Shown here: piece by piece, positions 1 to 5,014 of the stretch
How positions within the stretch are numbered: the first letter of the stretch is position 1
Layout of the letters: each line of letters begins with the position of its first letter
NCBI GenBank assembly: GCA_009889685.1
Contig: WTZT01000063.1
Coordinates: 1 to 5,064 of the forward strand
Source: Candidatus Hikarchaeia archaeon HikBin4
GTDB lineage: Archaea > Halobacteriota > Halobacteria > Halobacteriales > Hikarchaeaceae
Length of the DNA: 5,064 nt
Direction of reading: 5' to 3'
The notes under the pieces: model-generated
Databases searched by the model: none
The model's input: the letters and a program-made list of their open reading frames with translations, nothing else
What the model was told of the DNA's origin: nothing
Position numbers and translations under genes: made by a program

Positions 1-103
1 AAAGGTCAGAGAAATAATAACAGAACTAGCAGAAATAAAAATTAATTCAAATTCGAGGATCACGGCGATCAACCCCCAAAAAAGGAAATACCTGGAGCGG
101 TGA
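1..103 (+). CDS. C-terminal end of an unidentified protein (partial, 5' end outside window)
   Basis: An open frame enters from the left edge (first full codon at base 2) and runs 33 codons to a TGA at 101-103. The peptide is charged and protein-like, ending in ITAINPQKRKYLER, and looks more credible than the other frames, which either stop early or give hydrophobic antisense-like strings. Its family was not recognised. It runs convergently into the tRNA gene: the last sense codon (CGG, 98-100) and the stop lie inside the tRNA 3' acceptor sequence, and codons for PQKR cover the tRNA's oligo-T terminator on the other strand. The alternative is that this is non-coding tRNA downstream sequence. 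Without the rest of the gene the call rests on frame openness and amino acid character only. Confidence 0.5.
   Translation, partial: KVREIITELAEIKINSNSRITAINPQKRKYLER
78..83 (-). terminator. Oligo-T terminator after tRNA-Ser
   Basis: Six consecutive A residues on the + strand read as T6 on the minus strand, 14 nt beyond the tRNA discriminator base. Archaeal RNA polymerase commonly stops at such T-runs without needing a hairpin. It is the first clear T-run downstream of aroA-aroC-tRNA, so it could end either a tRNA-only or a longer shared transcript. It lies within the convergent partial coding region. Confidence 0.55.
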
Positions 104-180
104 GAGAGGGATTCGAACCCCCGAGGCCGTTGGCCACCAGTTTTCAAGACTGGCGCATTAGTCCGCTCTGCCATCTCACC
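98..180 (-). tRNA. tRNA-Ser, anticodon UGA
   Basis: On the minus strand a complete class II tRNA can be folded. The acceptor stem is GGTGAGA paired with TCTCACC. The D region contains GCAGAGCGG. The anticodon stem CCAGT/ACTGG holds the loop CTTGAAA, with anticodon TGA (+ strand 144-146), which reads UCA and related serine codons. The long variable arm is GGCC-AAC-GGCC, and the T arm is GGGGG-TTCGAAT-CCCTC with one G-U pair. The long variable arm and discriminator G are typical of archaeal tRNA-Ser. The 3' CCA is not encoded (CTC follows the discriminator), so it must be added by CCA transferase. No intron is seen. The gene lies 52 bp downstream of aroC on the same strand. Confidence 0.96.
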
Positions 181-203
181 CATCTATAGATAAGCAGGTA
201 ATA

Positions 204-211
204 CGATTATT
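204..211 (-). promoter_or_regulatory. Weak TATA-like element ahead of tRNA-Ser
   Basis: On the minus strand AATAATCG is centred about 28 nt upstream of the mature tRNA 5' end, the right distance for an archaeal box A. The match to the consensus is poor. The tRNA may instead be processed from an aroA-aroC read-through transcript, because no T-run separates it from aroC. The call rests on position only. Confidence 0.22.
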
Positions 212-232
212 CCCTTTCGGATTGTGAATTTT

Positions 233-1387
233 CTAATTTTGAGGAGTTACAGGGTGGTAATCGGTATCGTAAACCCCAGGTTTTCCATCAATTCTATCAG
301 GATTTATACGTCCGCCAAGTAGCATGAAATCGAGGACAATTAGATTGAGTAACGACTCCACTACAGGGACCCCCCTGGGTGGAAGAACTGGATCGTGCCT
401 CCCTATTACTTGTATTTCTTTCTCTTCATTAGTGGCCCAATCAACTGTCTGTTGTTTTTTCACGATGGAAGTGGGAGCATGGAAGGTAACTTCTCCGAAA
501 ATAACTTCTCCCGTTGTGATTCCACCTTGGACACCTCCATGGTTATTACTGGCAGGGACTACGGACCCATCATCGTCAAAAGTGAAGGGGTCATTTCGTT
601 CTAACCCAGTATATTCTCTAGCAGAACGCCCTAGACCAAATTCAAAGGCCGTTGTTGCAGGTAGAGATAACATGGCGTGTGCAAGTCTTGCTTCAAATGA
701 ATCGAAACGTGGTGCGCCTAAACCACGGGGGACGCCATGAGCTTCGAAATATACAGATCCCCCGATAGAATCGCCTTCTTTTTGATATTTTGTAATTAAT
801 TCTTCCATTTTTTCTGCAGTGGGTAGGTGACCACATCGAACGGGGTTATTCTCGGAATGATTAACCATGTCTTCGAACGTTATATCGGGGGCCTTTAAAT
901 TCCCTATTTGGTTCACATGAGCTTTGATTTGTATATCATAGATAGAATCTTCAAGTACTTTTTTAGCCACGGCCCCAGCAGCGACCCAATTGGCAGTTTC
1001 TCTAGCGCTCGATCTGCCACCTCCAGCCCAACTTCTTGTTCCAAATTTTGCTGAGTATGTGAAGTCACCATGGCTAGGTCGAGGAGCAGTGATAAATGGT
1101 TCATACTTACTAGATTTGGCATCTTTATTGTATATGACCATTCCAATAGGTGCCCCGGTTGTGTATCCACCTTCTAACCCAGATAAAAGAGAGATTTGAT
1201 CGGGTTCATTCCTACTAGTGGTAATCATAGATTGACCGGGGCGCCTCCTATCTAAATCGTGTTGGATATAACTATCATCTATCTTAACTCCGGCAGGGCA
1301 ACCAGAAATAATACATCCGATTCCAGGTCCATGGCTTTCTCCAAAGGTAGCAATTTGAAATAATTTACCGAATTTATTCCCATTCAT
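233..1387 (-). CDS. aroC: Chorismate synthase
   Basis: AroC carries out the last step of the shikimate pathway: it removes phosphate from 5-enolpyruvylshikimate-3-phosphate to give chorismate, using reduced FMN, in the cytoplasm. The 384-residue length is normal. The family signatures are all present: GESHG at 16-20 with the active-site His19, RRRPGQS at 47-53, PRPSHGD at 102-108 with the second active-site His106, GGGRSSARET around 122-131, and RHDPVLPPRGVPVVE at 330-344 with the conserved Asp332. The ATG start gives the MNGN(K/R)FG N-terminus usual in haloarchaea. It overlaps the aroA stop by four bases (ATGA) and has a GGTGATC ribosome site seven bases upstream, so translation is probably coupled to aroA. 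The stop is TAG. Acidic and basic residues are roughly balanced, unlike typical salt-adapted haloarchaeal proteins. The identification is secure. Confidence 0.98.
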   Translation of the reverse strand: MNGNKFGKLFQIATFGESHGPGIGCIISGCPAGVKIDDSYIQHDLDRRRPGQSMITTSRNEPDQISLLSGLEGGYTTGAPIGMVIYNKDAKSSKYEPFITAPRPSHGDFTYSAKFGTRSWAGGGRSSARETANWVAAGAVAKKVLEDSIYDIQIKAHVNQIGNLKAPDITFEDMVNHSENNPVRCGHLPTAEKMEELITKYQKEGDSIGGSVYFEAHGVPRGLGAPRFDSFEARLAHAMLSLPATTAFEFGLGRSAREYTGLERNDPFTFDDDGSVVPASNNHGGVQGGITTGEVIFGEVTFHAPTSIVKKQQTVDWATNEEKEIQVIGRHDPVLPPRGVPVVESLLNLIVLDFMLLGGRINPDRIDGKPGVYDTDYHPVTPQN

Positions 1388-2676
1388 AGCTGCTGATCAC
1401 CTTTGATCTCAGCCCCCAGACTCTTCAACACTTGGAAAAAATCAGGATATGAAACTGCCACGTGTTCTGCTCCTGAAATTTGAATGGCCCCAGAGGAGAT
1501 AAGACCTAAAATTGAAAGAGACATGATGATGCGATGGTCCCCTCTTCCATTAAGTTTTGCCCCAGGGAAAGGAGAATTCGACCCGTAAATGGTTAATTTA
1601 TCAGATTGTTCTTTGGTTTTCACACCCAATTTTTGTAGTTCTTCGCTCATTGCAGAGACCCTATCAGTTTCTTTATATCGAACATGAGAACAATTTACGA
1701 TGGTTGTCTTTCCATCTGCAGCAGCGCCTAAAATAGCAAGGGTGGGGAGAAGGTCGGGAGTATTTCCGACATCGATGGTTGTGCCAGAGAGAATAGATTT
1801 GGTTATGGAGATGGTCTCTTCTGAGAGATTCCAATGAATATCTGCACCCATATTTGAGAGTATATCAACAATTGCAGCATCCCCTTGAGATGTTGGTTGA
1901 GCCCCGGTGACTATAATTCCAGTATCAGATGCTAGCGCCCCTGCTGCAAGTAGATATGATATTGAAGAGAAATCTCCAGGGACTTTGTAAACGGGGTTGT
2001 GTGGAGAATAAGATTGCCCTCCTGGAACGCGATAGCCATTTTCAGTTATATGGGTCTCGATTCCAAATGATTTGAGAAGCTCGATGGTTATGTCAACATA
2101 GGGTTTTGATTTTAGTTCGGAAGTAATAGTTATATCAATGCCAGATTCGGTGACTCCTCCTGCCATCAATAACGAAGTTATAAACTGGGATGAAATATTC
2201 CCGGGAACTGAGACAGAGCCCCCATTTATTGGGCCTTTAATTACAATAGGTGCCCTGCCATTGTTTTGAATACTAGTTGCTTCACCACCAAGTTGTGTAA
2301 TGGCATCAAGTAATTCTCCCTGTGGCCTCGAACTGAGAGATTCGTCCCCAGTGAGAGTAGTAGTTCCATCAACCAAAGCTGCGGTGGCTATTAAGAGCCT
2401 CATGGTGGTTCCACTATTTGCACAATCGATTATATCAGATGGAGGAGAGGGTCGATCATGGAAACCTGTGATCGATAATCCATCATCTTCAACGACAGTG
2501 CTTCCAAGAGCTTTGATTGCCCGAATGGTTGCCTGGGTATCGGCGCTCAGAAGAGGATTTTCTATTTTAGTTGAAAAAGAATGTCCAGCAGCCAATATCG
2601 CCCGGTGTGTGTAGCTCTTTGAAGGGGGTGCCATTACGCATCCTGCTAGAGAAGAGGAACGAATGGTTACATCCAT
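1384..2676 (-). CDS. aroA: 3-phosphoshikimate 1-carboxyvinyltransferase (EPSP synthase)
   Basis: AroA transfers the enolpyruvyl group of phosphoenolpyruvate to shikimate-3-phosphate, the sixth step of the shikimate pathway; its product is the substrate of the neighbouring AroC. The 430-residue length is normal for the two-domain family. Visible active-site motifs are PPSKSYTHRA (Lys20, Arg25), NSGTTMR (87-93, the PEP-binding loop with Gly89 at the position of E. coli Gly96), SSRPQ (115-119), SSQ (162-164), TPDLLP with catalytic Asp308 (306-311), RYKETDR with Lys335 and Glu336 (333-339), and GDHR (379-382). The loop is of class I type, with Leu94 where bacterial enzymes usually have Pro101. 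The MDVTI start matches haloarchaeal relatives and lies 27 nt from a TATA-like box, so the mRNA is probably leaderless. It is the first gene of the aroA-aroC pair and is transcribed divergently from the M24 peptidase. Confidence 0.97.
   Translation of the reverse strand: MDVTIRSSSLAGCVMAPPSKSYTHRAILAAGHSFSTKIENPLLSADTQATIRAIKALGSTVVEDDGLSITGFHDRPSPPSDIIDCANSGTTMRLLIATAALVDGTTTLTGDESLSSRPQGELLDAITQLGGEATSIQNNGRAPIVIKGPINGGSVSVPGNISSQFITSLLMAGGVTESGIDITITSELKSKPYVDITIELLKSFGIETHITENGYRVPGGQSYSPHNPVYKVPGDFSSISYLLAAGALASDTGIIVTGAQPTSQGDAAIVDILSNMGADIHWNLSEETISITKSILSGTTIDVGNTPDLLPTLAILGAAADGKTTIVNCSHVRYKETDRVSAMSEELQKLGVKTKEQSDKLTIYGSNSPFPGAKLNGRGDHRIIMSLSILGLISSGAIQISGAEHVAVSYPDFFQVLKSLGAEIKGDQQL
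1395..1401 (-). promoter_or_regulatory. Shine-Dalgarno site for aroC
   Basis: The minus strand reads GGTGATC seven bases before the aroC ATG. It is a perfect complement to the GATCACC segment near the 3' end of archaeal 16S rRNA. The site lies in the last codons of aroA (encoding GDQ), so ribosomes finishing aroA are placed over it. It supports the chosen aroC start. Confidence 0.75.
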
Positions 2677-2695
2677 AAGTTTGGTTAGATGTCAT

Positions 2696-2704
2696 ACTAT
2701 TTAG
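2696..2704 (-). promoter_or_regulatory. TATA-like promoter of the aroA-aroC operon
   Basis: On the minus strand CTAAATAGT starts about 28 nt upstream of the aroA ATG. Transcription from an archaeal box A begins about 25 nt downstream of its centre, so the start site would fall at or very near the ATG. No Shine-Dalgarno sequence is seen before aroA, which fits a leaderless mRNA. Confidence 0.5.
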
Positions 2705-2743
2705 CGAATGTGCAAATGATAGCAGTAAGACCCATAGAATTTG

Positions 2744-2751
2744 CTTTAAAC
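2744..2751 (+). promoter_or_regulatory. TATA-like promoter of the M24 peptidase
   Basis: CTTTAAAC contains TTTAAA beginning 28 nt before the peptidase ATG, which predicts a transcription start at the start codon. The stretch between box and ATG has no Shine-Dalgarno match. The element is divergent from, and about 40 bp away from, the aroA box in the same 96-bp intergenic region. Confidence 0.5.
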
Positions 2752-2772
2752 TTCCGAAGTAAATAAAAGAAT

Positions 2773-3945
2773 ATGGTACAATATCCGAGACTAGATTTTT
2801 TTTTGCAAGAAAGAGATTACGATGGGTATTTAATTGATGCTTCGTCTGAAAATGCTAATCAAAAATATATATCTGGATTTGATGCCCCAGATCCATTCAT
2901 CACACTATATACCATAAATGGAGTAAGAATGCTTGTTTCGGGGTTAGAATATGGACGTGCTTGTAAACAGAGTCGGTCGGATGTAATTAAACGGTTGTCA
3001 GAATATAAGTTTGAGGAGCTATTGGTAGAAAAGGGATTCAATGATGCCCGAATAAACGCGATTACTGAGTTTATTTTAGAAGCGGGGGATGGTAGTAAAT
3101 TAGTTGTCCCAGGGGATTTTCCTATAGAAACTGCTGATGGATTAAGATTGAAAGGAATTGGGATTGAAATAGATTCGGAGAGGGAATTATCGAAGGTGAG
3201 ATCCTGTAAAAACGAAGAAGAAATTGAACAAATTATGCAAGTGCAGAGAGCTACAGAAGAAGCAATGAGTATTGCAGAAAAAATGATATCTGTGGCACAT
3301 GTTAAAGAGGGGGTTTTGTACAAAAATAAAGAAGTATTGACATCGGAAATGGTTAAGAGAGAGATTGAATTTACTCTGGTAAAGCAAGGATGTAATGCGA
3401 AAGGCACTATCGTTGCTAGTGGAGAACAGGGGGCAGACCCTCATCATTCGGGGAGCGGGCCACTTATTGCAGATGTCCCAATAATAATTGATATATTTCC
3501 GCAAAATAGGGCCAATGGGTATCATGCAGATATGACTCGTACGGTGGTTAAAGGAACCCCATCTTCTGAAGTTTTGAGAAGATATGCAGTCACAGTGGAA
3601 GCAATGGAAACTGCCATGAGTATGATTCGACCGGGGATATCAGGGGATGAAATTCACAACGTCGTGTGCGACATATATGAAAAAGAGGGATATGCAACGT
3701 TGAGATCTGATTCGTCTACTAGTGTGGGATTTATCCACTCTACAGGACATGGAGTTGGATTGGACATCCATGAGTTTCCCAGAATTAACTCGGAAAAGGT
3801 GATTCTAGAGGTGGGAAATGTGATTACAATAGAACCTGGATTATACGACCCCGTGGTAGGAGGGATTCGTGTGGAAGATTTGATTTTGGTAACAGAAAAT
3901 GGATATGAAAATTTGACTAGATACCCAAAGAAAATTTTAGTATAA
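2773..3945 (+). CDS. M24-family Xaa-Pro peptidase (aminopeptidase/dipeptidase)
   Basis: This is a cytoplasmic metallopeptidase of the pita-bread fold that cleaves peptide bonds next to proline, in peptide turnover. Residues 1-150 form the creatinase-like N-terminal domain, containing SGFDAPDPF at 34-42; about 155-385 form the catalytic M24 domain. All five dinuclear metal ligands are visible: Asp240 (IIID), Asp253 (HADMTRT), His326 (STGHGVG), Glu354 (TIEPG) and Glu368 (RVED). The supporting histidines His224/225 (ADPHH) and His333 (DIHE) are also present. The 390-residue length is normal and there is no signal peptide. The start is supported by alignment of the LDFFLQERDYDGYL region with haloarchaeal relatives and by the promoter spacing. 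Whether it is an aminopeptidase or a dipeptidase cannot be read from sequence. A T9 run lies in codons 8-11. No clear T-run terminator follows the gene. Confidence 0.92.
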   Translation: MVQYPRLDFFLQERDYDGYLIDASSENANQKYISGFDAPDPFITLYTINGVRMLVSGLEYGRACKQSRSDVIKRLSEYKFEELLVEKGFNDARINAITEFILEAGDGSKLVVPGDFPIETADGLRLKGIGIEIDSERELSKVRSCKNEEEIEQIMQVQRATEEAMSIAEKMISVAHVKEGVLYKNKEVLTSEMVKREIEFTLVKQGCNAKGTIVASGEQGADPHHSGSGPLIADVPIIIDIFPQNRANGYHADMTRTVVKGTPSSEVLRRYAVTVEAMETAMSMIRPGISGDEIHNVVCDIYEKEGYATLRSDSSTSVGFIHSTGHGVGLDIHEFPRINSEKVILEVGNVITIEPGLYDPVVGGIRVEDLILVTENGYENLTRYPKKILV

Positions 3946-3948
3946 AAA
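3941..3948 (+). promoter_or_regulatory. TATA-like promoter overlapping the end of the peptidase gene
   Basis: TATAAAAA spans the peptidase stop codon and is the best TATA match in the window. A start site about 25-28 nt downstream would fall at 3966-3970, right at the ATG of the small ORF at 3967. It probably drives the transporter pair, either through a short leader or through a leaderless message that begins with the small ORF. Confidence 0.5.
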
Positions 3949-3966
3949 AGCAAGAATATTGGCAGA

Positions 3967-4047
3967 ATGGAAGAGAACATCTGGAAAATTTTGCCGGGTT
4001 CGAATGAGTTAAGAGGTTTTATTGAAGAACTAACAGTATGGTTATAA
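3967..4047 (+). CDS. Possible 26-residue small ORF upstream of the transporter pair
   Basis: An ATG at 3967 opens a 26-codon frame ending in TAA at 4045-4047. The peptide begins MEENIWKILPGSNELRG and ends IEELTVWL, a plausible small amphipathic protein with no recognised family. Its ATG lies 26 nt from the start of a strong TATA-like box, the same geometry as the two other first genes here, so it would be translated from a leaderless mRNA. Its end overlaps the transporter start by ten bases (ATGGTTATAA). The transporter has no clear ribosome site of its own, so translation of this ORF could deliver ribosomes to it. It may equally be a chance frame in a leader region; it is too short for codon statistics. 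Confidence 0.35.
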   Translation: MEENIWKILPGSNELRGFIEELTVWL

Positions 4048-4532
4048 TTCAAATTGCAGATCTAGTTGTAACTGCGTTTCCTAATGGAATGGCACATTAT
4101 GCCATAGGAGGAATAATTATAGGAGCAGGAGTAGTTCTTATATATCTTACAACGGGCCACATAGTAGGGGCTAGTACAGGGCTAGAGACAACCATTTCAT
4201 ATTATTCTAAGTTAAAATGGTTTCAACAAGAAGAGTTCATTTCATCAAGGGATTGGAGAACGGTGTTTATTGTTGGCATAATAATAGGTGCCGCGAGTTA
4301 CACTGTGGTTTTGGGAATAGGCCAATGGGTAACCGAAGTTCAATGGTGGCGGTTGTTAATTGGAGGGATACTTGTTGGAGTAGGGACTAGGTTGGGCAAG
4401 GGATGTACTTCCGGACATGGGATATGCGGACTTGCATCTATATCTCCAGCATCACTAGTCAATGTCGTTATTTTTCTAGGAATTGCGATAATTGTAGCAC
4501 ATTTAACTGAGCTTGTGGGGGTGATCCCATGA
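4038..4532 (+). CDS. YeeE/YedE-family sulfur transporter, first half
   Basis: This 164-residue membrane protein belongs to the YeeE/YedE (sulfur transport) family, whose studied members take up thiosulfate; many genomes encode the channel as two half-length proteins. Hydrophobic segments are visible at about 20-39, 73-93, 104-118 and 136-158. The hallmark is GVGTRLGKGCTSGHGICGL at 114-132, with Cys123 and Cys130; cysteines in this type of motif handle the sulfur substrate in the family. A further typical stretch is the TGHIVGAST loop (39-47). The length fits a half protein, and the second half follows at once with an ATGA overlap. The ATG at 4038 gives an N-terminus of usual length, with Met18 as a possible later start. 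No clear Shine-Dalgarno precedes it. The substrate (thiosulfate, sulfide or another sulfur species) is inferred from the family. Confidence 0.88.
   Translation: MVIIQIADLVVTAFPNGMAHYAIGGIIIGAGVVLIYLTTGHIVGASTGLETTISYYSKLKWFQQEEFISSRDWRTVFIVGIIIGAASYTVVLGIGQWVTEVQWWRLLIGGILVGVGTRLGKGCTSGHGICGLASISPASLVNVVIFLGIAIIVAHLTELVGVIP
4520..4526 (+). promoter_or_regulatory. Shine-Dalgarno site for the second transporter gene
   Basis: GGTGATC lies two bases before the ATG at 4529, within a GGGGGTGATC stretch encoding the last residues (GVI) of the upstream protein. It is the same anti-16S heptamer used before aroC, here with unusually close spacing. It supports coupled translation of the two halves. Confidence 0.65.
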
Positions 4533-4957
4533 AGCAAGAAAGAAAGGTCCTTATTGCGACATTCATAGGAGGACTGGTATTTGGAGTAGGATTAGCTGTT
4601 AGTAAGATGACACATCCAGAAGTTGTTTTAGACTTTCTTCAGTTGGACGATCTAGGATTATTGTTAGTGATGGGAGGAGGGGCCGTTGTTGCTGCAATTG
4701 GATTTCATATAGCAACAAGATCAGGAAAGGTCGCCCCACTTACGGGGAAAAAATATGGACTACGGAAGAGAGATTTGGATAAAGATGTGATGGTTGGTGG
4801 AGTCATATTTGGAATAGGATGGGGCATTTCGGGCATATGTCCAGGTGCGGCGTTTGCTAGTTTGGGGATAGGAAATTATGTCATAATATGGGCAATTGTA
4901 GGGATGATTTTTGGGGCCCATATTCATGGATGTGTAAAAGAATCCCAGGGGAATTGA
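4529..4957 (+). CDS. YeeE/YedE-family sulfur transporter, second half (DUF6691-type)
   Basis: This 142-residue membrane protein is the partner half of the preceding gene. Hydrophobic segments lie near residues 7-25, 42-62, 86-104 and 112-132. Family features are GLAVSKMTHPEVVLDFL at 21-37 (usual pattern GLxxSxMxxPxxVxxFL) and WGISGICPGAAFAS at 98-111 with Cys104, which mirrors the cysteine motif of the first half. A third cysteine, Cys135, is near the C-terminus in HIHGC. A basic loop (KKYGLRKRDLDK, 74-85) joins the two hydrophobic pairs and probably faces the cytoplasm. The ATGA overlap and Shine-Dalgarno site suggest equal production and a heteromeric channel. In many genomes such pairs sit beside rhodanese or metallo-beta-lactamase sulfur genes; none is seen within this window. 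Confidence 0.87.
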   Translation: MKQERKVLIATFIGGLVFGVGLAVSKMTHPEVVLDFLQLDDLGLLLVMGGGAVVAAIGFHIATRSGKVAPLTGKKYGLRKRDLDKDVMVGGVIFGIGWGISGICPGAAFASLGIGNYVIIWAIVGMIFGAHIHGCVKESQGN

Positions 4958-4971
4958 CCAAATTAAACTGC

Positions 4972-4978
4972 TTTTTTT
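4972..4978 (+). terminator. Oligo-T terminator after the transporter pair
   Basis: A run of seven T residues begins 14 nt after the stop codon of the second transporter gene, with no strong hairpin before it. This matches the simple T-run terminators of archaea and closes the transporter operon. Confidence 0.6.
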
Positions 4979-5014
4979 GAAGAAAGGGCATTGGTTTCAA
5001 TTAGATGATCGGGA

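Noticed and set aside
86..91. Encoded CCA end for the tRNA
   Set aside because: The bases after the discriminator G on the minus strand read CTC; the CCA appears only two bases later (CTCCAGG) and is not at the acceptor end.
324..740. 138-codon plus-strand open frame opposite aroC
   Set aside because: It is antisense to a fully conserved chorismate synthase, with Ser/Pro/Thr-rich translation typical of shadow frames and no promoter or ribosome site.
2300..2614. 104-codon plus-strand open frame opposite the aroA N-terminal region
   Set aside because: It overlaps the conserved EPSP synthase active-site motifs on the other strand and shows no independent signals.
2859..3407. 182-codon minus-strand open frame opposite the M24 peptidase
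   Set aside because: It is antisense to well conserved peptidase sequence, and its Ser/Ile-rich composition mirrors the sense codons; no start signal is seen.
3654..4052. 132-codon minus-strand open frame across the end of the peptidase and the intergenic gap
   Set aside because: Most of it is antisense to the metal-ligand region of the peptidase; the translation is Ser/Pro/Phe-rich with no domain and no ribosome site.
4340..4537. 65-codon minus-strand open frame opposite the transporter junction
   Set aside because: It is antisense to the conserved cysteine motif of the first transporter half, and the translation is Pro/Thr/Ile-rich low-complexity sequence.
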